Counted from the first letter of the stretch, positions 1 to 8,572 are shown. The stretch is 64,000 bases of DNA from JANMEB01 sp041745295 (GCA_041745295.1 JBGTJE010000056.1:15279-79278); one strand, 5' to 3'. The notes: generated by a model from the letters alone, not told the origin. Numbers and translations: made by a program.

Positions 1-480
1 CAACATGCCGATTTGCCCGGCGTGCAACATCTCATGATTGGCGGCGAACAACAACGAACCAAGGCGCGTGGGCGGACCAGCGTGCGGCGGTTCGGTTGGC
101 TCATTCAACGAATTCGAATCAAAACCGGCCGACTCGTGAATCACCTGGTCGTTGATCCGCTGGAGCACCGCGAGTATTTCGTCGGGTGGTGGGTAAGCTT
201 TGGGGTCGTTCTGCGGATTTGAGCCTTTCATGAACAGTTTTCGAAAATCGCCCGACATCAATTCCGCGTCCGCCGACAACCGGCCGCGTTGGCGGAACAA
301 CATGAGTCCATACTGGGCGACGGCGACATGGCCGATCTGCCAAGCCACGTGAGAAACTGGCGGTTGGGGCGTCCAAAACCACTGATCGGGCGTAAGCCCA
401 TCGATGAGTGACAGCGAGTATTTTCGCGCGGTTTGAAACTGCTTCAGAGCCAATTCCAGCGGTGTATTATTGTCGGTCAT
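1..480 (-). CDS. DinB-like (DinB_2 fold) protein, 3' end cut by window edge
   Basis: The reading frame opens at ATG 480 and stays open to base 1, so about 160 N-terminal residues are visible and the C-terminus lies outside the window. The sequence begins MTDNNTPLELALKQFQTARK and has the pattern of the DinB/DinB_2 four-helix bundle: a first-helix region, a His in HVAWQIGHVAV, and a later HEMLHAGQIGML segment that matches the third-helix metal-binding His region of the family. Members are small metal-binding proteins, some being thiol-dependent transferases and many uncharacterised. The substrate cannot be read from the sequence. It lies 90 bases upstream of the RidA gene on the opposite side of its stop, with its own start. 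Family assignment is fairly good; function is unknown. Confidence 0.7.
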   Translation of the reverse strand, partial: MTDNNTPLELALKQFQTARKYSLSLIDGLTPDQWFWTPQPPVSHVAWQIGHVAVAQYGLMLFRQRGRLSADAELMSGDFRKLFMKGSNPQNDPKAYPPPDEILAVLQRINDQVIHESAGFDSNSLNEPTEPPHAGPPTRLGSLLFAANHEMLHAGQIGML

Positions 481-570
481 TGTTTTCGCCGTTGTGAAAG
501 TTCGACTGCGACTAAATGCCGGGAGTGGCGATGATTGGTCGACGCTGATGATTGGGCCGCGACCGCGGCG

Positions 571-1035
571 TCATTCGTGCAGCTCGAAAACTGCTTCGAC
601 TTCAACCATGATTCCCATCGGCAATGCGTTGGTTCCCACGGCGCTGCGGGCGCCGACACCCGCTTCGGCGCCGAACACCTCGATCATCAATTCGCTACAG
701 CCATTCAACACGGCTGGTTGCTGAGTGAACTCGGCCGTGCAATTGACGAATCCGAGTAGTTTGACGAGTCGTTTGACTCGATCGAGACTACCCAGCCGTG
801 CGCGAACGGTCGCGAGAATTGCCAAGCCGCATTGCCGGGCCGCTCTCTGTCCGGCCGCTTGATCAGCATCTTTGCCAACGCATCCCTTGATCATCGATCC
901 ATCGGCCTGCAACGGCGCGTGGCCGGAGGTGAAACACATTCGGTCGACCACCAAGCAGGGCTGATACAGCCCAATCGCCTTCGGCGTCGGGGGCAAGTCC
1001 AATTTGAGTTCGTGCAATTTTTGTTCAGGAGTCAT
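571..1035 (-). CDS. RidA family protein (YjgF/YER057c/UK114)
   Basis: A 154-residue protein of the RidA superfamily. Archetypal members hydrolyse reactive enamine/imine intermediates to ketoacids and ammonia in the cytoplasm; many subgroups have unknown substrates. The start is placed at ATG 1035 rather than the longer frame (1164) because the family begins near MTPEQKLHELKLDLP and an AGGCGG ribosome-binding-like stretch lies about 6 bases upstream; the extra 43 residues look non-coding. Visible family features are CFTSGHAPLQADGS, the long helix AARQCGLAILATVRARLGSL, and the terminal strand MGIMVEVEAVFEL. The roughly 150-residue length and the VNCTAEF segment fit the longer RidA subgroup rather than classical 125-residue RidA, so the canonical deaminase reaction should not be assumed. 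Confidence 0.85.
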   Translation of the reverse strand: MTPEQKLHELKLDLPPTPKAIGLYQPCLVVDRMCFTSGHAPLQADGSMIKGCVGKDADQAAGQRAARQCGLAILATVRARLGSLDRVKRLVKLLGFVNCTAEFTQQPAVLNGCSELMIEVFGAEAGVGARSAVGTNALPMGIMVEVEAVFELHE

Positions 1036-1185
1036 ACTACCGCCTGGGAAAATTTGCCGTCGCCAGAGCCGCGTCGATTGCGGAGCCAGGGCACCAACGA
1101 TTATCTGCGGAAAGTTGCGGGCTGCCAATCGGGAATGGGCCGGACTAGCTAGAGCGGCAAGCAAATTCGTGCCAAGTGAAAACTA

Positions 1186-1285
1186 GTCATTCCCGCAAAG
1201 GCGGGAATCCATGTTCGGAAGTGCGCGCCATCGCAACTCAACCATCCTTGGAATTTGGATTCCGGGGCTCAGCCCGGAATGACAC
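1186..1285. repeat. Dispersed palindrome-pair repeat, copy A
   Basis: About 100 bases bounded by two hairpins. The left one is TCATTCCCGC-AAAG-GCGGGAATCCA and the right one GGATTCCGGG-GCTCA-GCCCGGAATGACA, so the outer ends TCATTCC/GGAATGA are inverted. A second full copy lies at 27157-27257 and a half copy at 38381-38415. It sits between the RidA start and the end of the DUF255 gene and contains no gene. It resembles REP/BIME or MITE-like elements; no transposase is nearby. Confidence 0.8.
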
Positions 1286-1301
1286 CAGTTGTGTAAGGAG
1301 T

Positions 1302-3398
1302 TTAAGCCAACCGTTTTCGCTCGGCCGCAAGCTGCTCCAATGTCGACTCGATGGCTGCGATGCCGGAAATCGGGGCTCGGCACGAGAAGGCTTCGCAGAT
1401 ATAGGCAGTGAGCTGGCCGTCGGCGGCAAGTTTCTCATGCAACGTACTTTGCAAGGAGTCCGGCGTGCTGGCGTCGGCAAAGTAAAGCACAAACTCCAGA
1501 TGCGGCGACCAACGACGTTGGAATTTCCGTGCGACCGCTCGTGCCGTGCCGTCGTCCGTCGGCGACACGAGAACGACCAGTTTTCGTTGGTCGAGCAACG
1601 ATTCAACGGCGATCATCATCTGAGATCCCGCCGCGGGCGATTGTTTTAAGCGAACGACGCTCGCCTCGACGGTTTGTCGTCCCAGCTCAAGCCATGGCTC
1701 GTGCTGGCAAATGAGCCCCAGTCGCAATAAGGCCAGCGCGGCCAGCGAATTGCCACTGGGAACGCTGCTGTCGTGTTGCTCTTTCCAGCGGGCAATAAGC
1801 GATGGCGAATGAGCCGCCGTGTAAAAAAAGCCACCTTCATTCCGGTCCGCAAAGTCTTCGATCATTTGATTCGCCAAGACACCTGCTCGATCGAGCCAGC
1901 GGCCGTCCCAATTGGCTTGATACAACGCAATGAACGCGTGGATCATGTACGAAAAGTCGTCGAGAAAGGCTGCCTGTTTTGCGTTCCCGCGGCGGAACAC
2001 GTGCCAGAGCTGCCCGTTCCCGTCGCGCATCGCGGTCCAAATAAACTCAGCGGAATCAATCGCTGCCGCCAAGTAATCCGCAGAATCGAACGCCATCGCG
2101 GCCTTGGCGAACGCCTCGATGGCCAGTCCATTCCAGTTGGCGAGTACTTTGTCGTCCTTGCCGGGGCGGATGCGCCGATTGCGGATCTCGAACAATTTCG
2201 CGCGAGCACTCCGCGCCATCGTTCGCAACTGGTTCGGATCGATCGAATGCCGCTTCGAGAACTCTTCCAACGAATGCGGCAGGTAAAGGATATTGTGTCC
2301 TTCGAAATTTCCGGGGCCAGTCACGCCATAGAGTTCGCAGAACTGAGGGCCGTCGGCGCCCAGCGCCGCGAGAATTTCGGCCTGAGACCAAACGTAGAAC
2401 TTCCCTTCTTCGCCCTCGCTGTCGGCGTCTTCGCTGCTATGAAAGCCGCCCGCCGGATCGCGCATGTCGCGCAGCAGGTAGTCCAGCGTCTTGCGGGCAA
2501 TCACGGCGTAGAATTCGTTGCCCCAAGCCCGCCAGGCATCGACATAAACCGATGCCAAGAGCCCGTTGTCATAGAGCATTTTTTCAAAGTGCGGCACGAG
2601 CCATTGAGCATCGACGGTATACCGCGCGAAGCCACCCCCCAGATGGTCGAAAATCCCGCCGTGGGCCATGTGCTTAAGATTGAGTTCGACCATCGAGCGC
2701 AGCCGGTCGGCCGACGGCGTTTCCCCGCTCGGCCAGCGCGACCAGAGCCGCAGCAGCAGCGACAAGTCCATGGGATGCGGGAATTTCGGCGCCGTGCCAA
2801 AACCGCCGTTTGGGAAATCAAAATTCCGCTCGAGAATCCGGGCGGCACCCACGAGCAGCGAACCGTCTGGCTGTTCCTGGGGACCGGTCGCCGCCAATGA
2901 CTGTTGCAGGTGTTCCGTGAGGAGTTTGGCGTGCGCCGTGATTTCACTCCGCCGCTCGCGGAATGCCTCCACGACTTTTTCCAATACGTGATCGAACCCG
3001 GGCAGGCCGTGCCGTGGGGCGGGTGGCCAATACGTCCCGCCAAAAAAGACTTCCTGGTCCGGAGTCAAAAATGCCGACAGGGGCCAGCCTCCCTGTCCGC
3101 CGCGCAGCGCCATGACGGCTTGCATGTAAACCTGATCCAAATCTGGTCGCTCTTCCCGATCGACTTTGATGCTAATGAAGTGCTGATTCAAGTAATCCGC
3201 AACGGCCACGCTTTCGAAGCTCTCATGCTCCATAACGTGGCACCAGTGACAGGCCGCGTAACCGATCGACAGAAAAATCGGTTTGTCTTCCGCCTTGGCT
3301 CGCGCGAGAGCTTCGTCCGACCAGGGGTACCAGTCCACAGGATTGTTGGCATGTTGCAACAAATAGGGACTTGATTCGGCGGTCAAACGATTGGGCAT
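1302..3398 (-). CDS. DUF255 thioredoxin-fold protein (YyaL / SPATA20-like)
   Basis: A 698-residue cytoplasmic protein with the typical architecture and length of the DUF255/YyaL family: an N-terminal thioredoxin-like domain (about residues 1-160) followed by an (alpha/alpha)6-barrel like that of cellobiose 2-epimerase and N-acylglucosamine epimerase. The start MPNRLTAESSPYLLQHANNP (ATG 3398) is the characteristic family N-terminus, so the 24 residues upstream in the open frame are left out. The redox-like motif CHWC is at about residues 50-53 in GYAACHWCHVMEHESF. Later WPLSAFLTP, GGTYWPP and HFEKMLYDN are family landmarks. The function is not established; a redox or sugar-related role has been suggested for homologues. 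The gene is apparently monocistronic, following a small secreted-protein gene that has its own terminator. Confidence 0.92.
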   Translation of the reverse strand: MPNRLTAESSPYLLQHANNPVDWYPWSDEALARAKAEDKPIFLSIGYAACHWCHVMEHESFESVAVADYLNQHFISIKVDREERPDLDQVYMQAVMALRGGQGGWPLSAFLTPDQEVFFGGTYWPPAPRHGLPGFDHVLEKVVEAFRERRSEITAHAKLLTEHLQQSLAATGPQEQPDGSLLVGAARILERNFDFPNGGFGTAPKFPHPMDLSLLLRLWSRWPSGETPSADRLRSMVELNLKHMAHGGIFDHLGGGFARYTVDAQWLVPHFEKMLYDNGLLASVYVDAWRAWGNEFYAVIARKTLDYLLRDMRDPAGGFHSSEDADSEGEEGKFYVWSQAEILAALGADGPQFCELYGVTGPGNFEGHNILYLPHSLEEFSKRHSIDPNQLRTMARSARAKLFEIRNRRIRPGKDDKVLANWNGLAIEAFAKAAMAFDSADYLAAAIDSAEFIWTAMRDGNGQLWHVFRRGNAKQAAFLDDFSYMIHAFIALYQANWDGRWLDRAGVLANQMIEDFADRNEGGFFYTAAHSPSLIARWKEQHDSSVPSGNSLAALALLRLGLICQHEPWLELGRQTVEASVVRLKQSPAAGSQMMIAVESLLDQRKLVVLVSPTDDGTARAVARKFQRRWSPHLEFVLYFADASTPDSLQSTLHEKLAADGQLTAYICEAFSCRAPISGIAAIESTLEQLAAERKRLA

Positions 3399-3595
3399 GT
3401 GATTCGTCCAGGAGAAGAAACGTAGCTCTAAGCAACCGCTGCACCGTTTGCTCATAATACGTTTCGCCAAAGGCTTTAAACCTCGTTGAAGAAGTCTACA
3501 CGAACCGGACGCGCAGGTTTTGATGTTGCGCTACGTACCGGCAGTTTGCGTATTCCTTTGCATTGAACCCCTTTATTTTGGTTAGGTATCTGACA

Positions 3596-3620
3596 ATCCC
3601 CCACGTCAAGCGTGGGGGAT
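3596..3620. repeat. Perfect 10-bp hairpin in the 3399-3820 spacer
   Basis: The arms ATCCCCCACG and CGTGGGGGAT are perfectly complementary around a 5-base loop, with TTTTG just after the right arm on the plus strand. It could act as an intrinsic terminator for plus-strand readthrough, but no plus-strand gene ends here, so it is better treated as an isolated palindrome or repeat. The rest of the 3399-3767 spacer shows no gene. Confidence 0.55.
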
Positions 3621-3767
3621 TTTGTTCTTTGCAACCGGTTGATTTCGAGATAGTCCCACCCATGACGTGCGGCAATATGAAAATCCGGGCGCGAAATCTT
3701 GGTGAGACTCAAAGACTGGTGCCACCCTACCCGACTCGTTCCGCCCCACCAAAGTACGATTCGGAAC

Positions 3768-3801
3768 ATAAAAAAAGCGTGTTCCTTTGGGGACCACGCT
3801 C
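3768..3801 (-). terminator. Intrinsic terminator of the 3821-4222 gene
   Basis: On the minus strand the stem AGCGTG...CACGCT, extended by TCC/GGA, is followed directly by seven T residues. It begins about 20 bases after the stop codon of the small secreted-protein gene, which suggests that gene is transcribed alone. Confidence 0.85.
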
Positions 3802-3820
3802 GGATGAATAACAATCTTGC

Positions 3821-4222
3821 CTATCGCATGTTGCACGTGCCGCCAGAACAGCGTGACGACGTCGGATAATGCGTCGGAGACTGGACGGGCGAGTTTTGCA
3901 CACTGGTATTGACCACGTTCGGATAAGAATTGCAGCTCGACGAGCAACCGTTATTGGGTGGCACCGTACTGTAAGTAACGAATCCACAGCTATTGACATG
4001 TTCGTAATAAACTGGCTGTCCAACGGTCGTCGGATTGGCGTTGACCGTGACAGGATTGGAAGTAGGTATCGCGTTGGCCGACGTCACCACGGCGGAACCA
4101 TTCTTTACAGCCGACGGACACATGCCGTTTTGACATTGAGCTTGGGCCGTTTGAGTCCAACCAGTGGCCAATCCAAAGACAACGACGCTTGCCAATACCC
4201 GAACAAAAATGGAACGAATCAT
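3821..4222 (-). CDS. Small secreted Cys-containing protein, unrecognised
   Basis: A 133-residue protein with a clear Sec signal peptide: MIRSIFVRVLASVVVFGLAT, with a likely signal-peptidase site after AQA at about residue 28. A GAGGAG ribosome-binding site precedes ATG 4222. The mature part is rich in Ser, Thr, Asn, Pro and Val and low in charge, with two matching Cys pairs at its ends, CQNGMC just after the cleavage site and CSGGTC five residues from the C-terminus, and a central CSSSC. This suggests a disulfide-stabilised exported protein. I do not recognise a family. Its dedicated downstream terminator indicates a single-gene transcript. A structural or surface role is only a guess. Confidence 0.75.
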   Translation of the reverse strand: MIRSIFVRVLASVVVFGLATGWTQTAQAQCQNGMCPSAVKNGSAVVTSANAIPTSNPVTVNANPTTVGQPVYYEHVNSCGFVTYSTVPPNNGCSSSCNSYPNVVNTSVQNSPVQSPTHYPTSSRCSGGTCNMR

Positions 4223-4635
4223 TCAACAATCTCCTCGAAAAACGATATGGAGCGAACCCGTACGGTTCACTGATCAAAAGCTTGAAATCGCCAATCCTCC
4301 ATCGCACAACGAGCGGCTGTAGGCGGCTCAAGTTGAAGCCCATCGTGGCGGAGCAATTCCAAAGGACAATAGCTGTCAACTTTTTTTGCAAGTTCTGCCC
4401 GCTAAACTTTGTACTTTCCATTCCTTTGGCACGTAGATTTCTGGCTTAACGCGAAAATCCAACGCATTGCTTAGAAGCCAAAGGCAAGTCCTAGTCCGAA
4501 TGCGGGAGAACCTCGAATTTTTTCGGACAAATGGGTACAAGAAACCTTGCGACGACGATTGGTGCGATGTCGAACGCATAACGACACCCCGCGAACGCTC
4601 AAGAAATCGGGAATGTGGCCGGTCAACGGCGTAGC
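4223..4635. other. Intergenic spacer, no gene seen
   Basis: 413 bases between the start of the small secreted-protein gene and the end of the spermidine-synthase-like gene. It should hold the promoter of the former. No convincing ORF, RNA gene or hairpin was seen; the short frames here lack ribosome-binding sites and family similarity. Confidence 0.5.
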
Positions 4636-6726
4636 CTACTTAAGCGTCCGAAACAGATCCGTGAAATTGTCTGTCCAGAGCCTGCTTGAATCGGCAGCAA
4701 TTGGCACCTGCGGCGTTTGTGCGCCTGACAAGCCAAGTTCATTCAGGGCCTCGGGCGATCGAGCAAGCAACATCCACACCGCTGGATTCTGGTCCCGTTC
4801 CAGATTTTCCTTCGTCTGGATCGTCGACAACCAAAGCTGACTCCGTTCCGCAGCAGCTCGGATTACGGGTTTTAGGTCAAAGTGTCGGTTGGAGACGTGG
4901 ATAACGAGTAATCCGTTTTCGCGCAAGTGCTTAAGGTAAATTTGGAATGCTTCTTCGGTCAACAAGTGCGTCGGGATTGCATCGCTGCTAAACGCGTCGA
5001 TCATCAAGATGTCATATTTCTGTGGCGGTTCGCGATCTAACGATAGGCGAGCATCTCCCAGCTCATGCTGAATAATTGCGCCGCGGGCTTCGCTGTCTTT
5101 GAGATAGGTGAAGTATTCGTTCGCCAACCGGACGACGTCGGGATTGATATCGTAAAACCGAAACACGTCATTCTCTCGGGCGTAGAGCGCGATCGTGCCT
5201 GTGCCCAGTCCGACGATCCCGACTTTGCGCGGTTCGGAAGGGCGGCTGAATGCCAGGCCCGCACCGGTGTGTTCACCGTAGTACGTGGTCGGGACCGATC
5301 GCAGATTCTCGTCCGTGAATTGGGCTCCGTGCAGGATTTGCCCGTGTAACAAGGTGCGTCGGACGCGGTTATTGGACTGCCCTTCGCGAACACGCAGCAC
5401 GCCATAAAAATTTCGCACCGAGATCAGTTCGCCCGCAGAGTTTTTGTTCGCTAAATAGGGCAAGACAAATGCCAAGGCGATCAAGCCCGGAACGATCGGC
5501 ACCAACGCCCATCGCGAGCGTCCCGTCAGTGCCAGGCTGCGACCTTCGCGGACGTACGATGCGAGTACGACCAGAACGCAACAGGCAAACATGCCGATGT
5601 GCAACTCGATGAACTTGTTAAATAACATCGGCGCAAGCAACCCGACGAAAATTCCGCCAGCCGCGCCTCCTGCTGAGGTAAGTAAATAGAACGACGTCAA
5701 ACGCGAGGGGTGAGGCTTCAATAAGACCATCTCACCGTGACACACCATGCAACAAATGAATAATGCGGTGAAATACACGGCAAGCTGCGTCCCCAAGTCC
5801 GCTTTGGGGCCGGCATACAAGACGCAACAGAGACTGACTATGGCGACGGCAAACGCGATCAAATAAGCGCGGCGCGGGTACCAGATCGGATTGCCAAAAC
5901 TGAGAATGAACGTCAACAAGTACAACATCAGGGGAAGGACCCACAAAAACGGAATTGCCGCGACATCCAGGCACACTTGATTCGTGATCGCAAGCAGCAT
6001 GATCGAACTGCAGGCCGGCAAGGCGAACCAGAGCCAATAGGTCCCTCGAGAAACGCTTTGTTTGTCATCCGCGCTCGCGGAATGCTTTTCGTTTATTTGC
6101 CGTGGCAATAGTAACATGGACATCGCGCAGCCCGCGCAAAACAGCGCAAAGATCACGAAGCCCCAGGACCAGAACTTGGTTTGTGCATCGACTGATATTT
6201 GTGGTTCGACCAGGAACGGGTAGCTAACCAGTCCCAGCAACGAGCCGACATTCGATAGCGAATAGAGTCCATACGGCGAGGTGCCAGGATGAACGCGACT
6301 GAACCAAGCTTGCAGTAGCGGCCCATTCGCCGACAACAGGAAGTACGGCAAGCCGATCGTCGTCGCGAGGAGTCCGAGAATGCGCCAGGTCGGATCTTCC
6401 GTCCCCGTCGGCTTCCAACTAGCGGCCGGAACGATTGGCAAGAGGCACAGCGCGGCGATGATCGCTGCAATGTGCACCCAAATCTGCCACCTCGGCGCAA
6501 AGTACTTGATCAGCAGGTGGGCGTACGTGTATCCGGCGAACAAGACGACTTGAAAGAATAGCATGCAAGTCGACCAAACGCCCGGTGCGCCGCCGAACCA
6601 CGGGAGGATGTATTTGCCGATCAGCGGTTGTACCTGGAACAGCAGGAACGAGCTCAAGAAAATCGTCGAAGCAAACGCGGCGTACCAGCCGCCAGATCGT
6701 CGCTCGGGCGCCGACTCAATGATCAT
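4636..6726 (-). CDS. Fused membrane / spermidine-synthase-like protein
   Basis: A 696-residue inner-membrane protein. The first 430 or so residues form many hydrophobic segments (for example STIFLSSFLLFQVQPLIGKY, then GAPGVWSTCMLFFQVVLFAG), typical of the fused MFS/spermidine synthase family. The C-terminal 200 residues carry a Rossmann methyltransferase-like fold of the spermidine-synthase type: VGIVGLGTGTIALYA near residue 500, DINPDVVRLANEYF, GDARL, and DILMIDAFSSDAIPTHLLT with the acidic DAFSSD segment. Whether it makes polyamines is not known; homologues are mostly uncharacterised and the fusion suggests a product released at or across the membrane. It stands alone, followed on its upstream side by the BlaI promoter region. 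Family confidence is high, substrate unknown. Confidence 0.85.
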   Translation of the reverse strand: MIIESAPERRSGGWYAAFASTIFLSSFLLFQVQPLIGKYILPWFGGAPGVWSTCMLFFQVVLFAGYTYAHLLIKYFAPRWQIWVHIAAIIAALCLLPIVPAASWKPTGTEDPTWRILGLLATTIGLPYFLLSANGPLLQAWFSRVHPGTSPYGLYSLSNVGSLLGLVSYPFLVEPQISVDAQTKFWSWGFVIFALFCAGCAMSMLLLPRQINEKHSASADDKQSVSRGTYWLWFALPACSSIMLLAITNQVCLDVAAIPFLWVLPLMLYLLTFILSFGNPIWYPRRAYLIAFAVAIVSLCCVLYAGPKADLGTQLAVYFTALFICCMVCHGEMVLLKPHPSRLTSFYLLTSAGGAAGGIFVGLLAPMLFNKFIELHIGMFACCVLVVLASYVREGRSLALTGRSRWALVPIVPGLIALAFVLPYLANKNSAGELISVRNFYGVLRVREGQSNNRVRRTLLHGQILHGAQFTDENLRSVPTTYYGEHTGAGLAFSRPSEPRKVGIVGLGTGTIALYARENDVFRFYDINPDVVRLANEYFTYLKDSEARGAIIQHELGDARLSLDREPPQKYDILMIDAFSSDAIPTHLLTEEAFQIYLKHLRENGLLVIHVSNRHFDLKPVIRAAAERSQLWLSTIQTKENLERDQNPAVWMLLARSPEALNELGLSGAQTPQVPIAADSSRLWTDNFTDLFRTLK

Positions 6727-6957
6727 CGCAGGCTCAAATAGGTGTCGATGGAATTTGCGGAGTCAAACAATACCTTACGCGTTTTGGAGATCGTCCAGGT
6801 TGCGAGGCGATTCGCAAAAATGCTGCAAATTACTTAAGAAATCTCCCTGAACCCGGCCTTCAACAAGCGTTTTCGACACCCCAATCTCATGGTTTACGGC
6901 TGTATGCGGGCATGCCGATAGCGACTGGACTTCATGAAAAAACTGGACTTGACGGCC

Positions 6958-6993
6958 TACATTTGTAAGCGATACAAACAGCGTACAAATGTA
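6958..6993 (+). promoter_or_regulatory. Pair of BlaI/MecI-type operators
   Basis: Two exact palindromes, TACATTTGTA at 6958-6967 and TACAAATGTA at 6984-6993, lie 26 bases apart centre to centre and 20 bases before the ATG of the blaI-like gene. They match the TACA...TGTA core bound by BlaI/MecI dimers, so autorepression is likely. An additional half-like TACAAAC lies between them at 6973. Confidence 0.8.
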
Positions 6994-7012
6994 ATCCAGT
7001 GCGGAGCACGCG

Positions 7013-7429
7013 ATGACGGATCGTCCAGGGCTGTCGAAAGCGGAAACGGAAGTCGCCCGTATCCTTTGGGAAAAAGGCTCGGCCTCGGTTCGAGAAATCC
7101 ACGAAAGTCTGGTCGCCCAGCGCGCAATCGAATTCAAAACGGTGCAAACATATTTGCGCCGGTTGGAGTCGAAAGGGTACATTCGAGCCAAACTTGTAGG
7201 GCGCGTCCGCATCTACTCGCCGCGAATCAAGCCGGCGACCGTGATACGTGAAACCGTCGCCGATTTGGTCGATCGACTTTTTGGCGGCAAGATGCTGCCC
7301 CTCATGCGCCACCTCATTGAGGACGGGGACATATCGCCGGGCGAAATCGAGGAGTTGCGCGCTGTGATTGCCCGACTGGATCTGCCGAAGGGCGCTGCGA
7401 ATTCTGCGAAACCAGGTCCAACAAAATGA
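7013..7429 (+). CDS. BlaI/MecI/CopY family transcriptional repressor
   Basis: A 138-residue winged-helix repressor. The N-terminal half has the standard BlaI pattern: LSKAETEVARILWEKGSASV, then the recognition region FKTVQTYLRRLESKGYI and the wing RVRIYSPRI. The C-terminal half (about residues 80-122) is the dimerisation region that carries the protease-sensitive linker in classical BlaI. A GGAG ribosome-binding site precedes ATG 7013 and two matching operators lie upstream. In planctomycetes such repressors usually pair with an M56 metalloprotease sensor; here the downstream partner starts with an ATGA overlap but is broken. The regulator may therefore be constitutively repressing, or controlled by another M56 protein elsewhere. 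Not necessarily linked to beta-lactams. Confidence 0.93.
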   Translation: MTDRPGLSKAETEVARILWEKGSASVREIHESLVAQRAIEFKTVQTYLRRLESKGYIRAKLVGRVRIYSPRIKPATVIRETVADLVDRLFGGKMLPLMRHLIEDGDISPGEIEELRAVIARLDLPKGAANSAKPGPTK

Positions 7430-7859
7430 ATGGTAACGCATTGATTCAAACAGCGTTCGCACAAGCAATTCAAGTTAGCGCCGTCATCGTCGTAGTCCTC
7501 ATGGTGTCGTGGTGGTTGCGTCAACATCGACCACATTTGGTTGCCGCTTTGTGGCTAGTCGTACTCAGCGACTCTACGTATTGGTTACGCTTAAGTTGCA
7601 CGCTCGGAGCGAACGACCGAGATCCTTGGTCGCACAATCAAATAACCGACGCGCTGACACTGTCGCGAAAGTGACCTGTGTCGCAACTACGTGGCTACGA
7701 GTCGATCCAGGACTCACAGCATCCGTAAGTTTGGGAACTACTTCGCCAGCTGGCGAATGGGAGAAACCAAACGATTTGGTCGGACCAACAGTAAGCGATG
7801 GAGAATGGGCCCGACTCGAATCGGAACGTGAGTACGTTTCGTCGAGCAGGAATTTTTGA
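7426..7859 (+). pseudogene. Decayed M56/BlaR1-type sensor gene
   Basis: An ATGA overlap couples this frame to the repressor gene. The first 46 residues look like the start of an M56 (BlaR1/MecR1) protein: one membrane helix, SAVIVVVLMVSWWLRQHRPH, followed by LVAALWLVVL, which resembles the RPHL-ALW-LVL segment of the family. The similarity then stops: the frame ends after 82 residues (7674), and the +1 frame continues open to 7859 without a metalloprotease HExxH motif. A normal M56 protein has 300 or more residues. I read this as a truncated and frameshifted remnant; it could still give a one-helix peptide. About 200 bases after 7674 carry no other gene. Confidence 0.55.
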
Positions 7860-7888
7860 TCGAATACAACGCAATGAAAACTTGCGTC

Positions 7889-8086
7889 TTAGAAGGGCGT
7901 CGTCTTGCGCTTGGGACGACTGCGCATTTCGGCTCGTAGACGAGCACGGCGTCTGACTTCGCTGGGCTTTTCGTAGTACTCGCGGCGACGCATTTCCCGC
8001 TTGATTCCACTACGTTCTACAAGTTTCTTAAATCGGCGAACGGCCTCCTGAATGGACTCTTTCTCCCGCACCAACAATTTAACCAT
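7889..8086 (-). CDS. rpsU: 30S ribosomal protein S21
   Basis: A 65-residue basic protein beginning MVKLLVREKESIQEAVRRFK, with GIKREMRRREYYEKPSEVRR and a lysine/arginine-rich tail, the full pattern of bacterial S21, which joins the 30S subunit near the platform and helps initiation. The start at 8086 is set by a strong TTGGAGGAAC Shine-Dalgarno sequence right before it; the open frame extends 19 residues further but is not homologous. A weak hairpin (ACGCAA/TTGCGT, 7869-7887) lies just past the stop and may help termination. It is transcribed away from the small coiled-coil gene at 8399. Confidence 0.95.
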   Translation of the reverse strand: MVKLLVREKESIQEAVRRFKKLVERSGIKREMRRREYYEKPSEVRRRARLRAEMRSRPKRKTTPF

Positions 8087-8398
8087 TGTTCCTCCAAGGG
8101 GTTCTCGAAAATCGACAAAACACAACAGCGGCCTCCGCGACAAAGCAATTTCGCGGGCCTCTCAAGTATACATCGAACTGACTGTGCCTGAATTTTAGCT
8201 CGATCAACCGTTTTCTGTCCAGATGCAGACGAAAACTGTCCGCGGCACCCCTCCACGCATTTTCCAACTTCCAAGCTGTTCTAGCGCTTCAATTTAGTCA
8301 AGATGGGCGGTTGCCGACTGGAAAAATGGCCAAATTGTCGCCAAGAGCCGAAACCCAAATGGGTGTTGACATGTCAAGCCGAAGGAATGGATCGCTCA
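8087..8398. other. Divergent promoter region
   Basis: 312 bases between rpsU (minus) and the small coiled-coil gene (plus). It must hold the rpsU promoter and leader. No ORF or hairpin that I would support. Confidence 0.4.
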
Positions 8399-8572
8399 AT
8401 GAACGAAGACAAAACAGAAGTCGTTCCCTTGCGCGGGAGCCAATTGGTCGATCAGCTCATCGCCGAGCAAGACGACGTCATCCGGCAACTCGATGAATTG
8501 GAGGCGCGGATTGAGCTGACGATACGGTGCCTAACCGAAGAGAGGGAGCAATCCGACAAATCCGCCGCGTAA
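8399..8572 (+). CDS. Small acidic coiled-coil protein, unrecognised
   Basis: A 57-residue protein starting MNEDKTEVVPLRGSQLVDQL. The stretch LIAEQDDVIRQLDELEARIE has a heptad-like pattern of Leu/Ile with charged residues and is likely a short coiled coil. AAGGA lies 12 bases upstream; an alternative ATG 12 bases earlier (8387) would add MDRS but sits directly on the AAGGA. No transmembrane segment, no cysteine pair, no known domain recognised. It is convergent with the UbiB-type gene, whose end lies 33 bases away. It is judged real because of its protein-like composition and start context; function is unknown. Confidence 0.6.
   Translation: MNEDKTEVVPLRGSQLVDQLIAEQDDVIRQLDELEARIELTIRCLTEEREQSDKSAA

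Noticed and set aside
1186..1285. CRISPR array or insertion-sequence end
   Set aside because: The repeats are single dispersed copies with palindromic ends, not spaced direct repeats, and no transposase or cas gene is present.
1773..2900. A 375-residue open frame on the plus strand inside the DUF255 gene
   Set aside because: It is antisense to a clearly conserved gene, Arg/His-rich with no domain and no ribosome-binding site; a GC-bias shadow.
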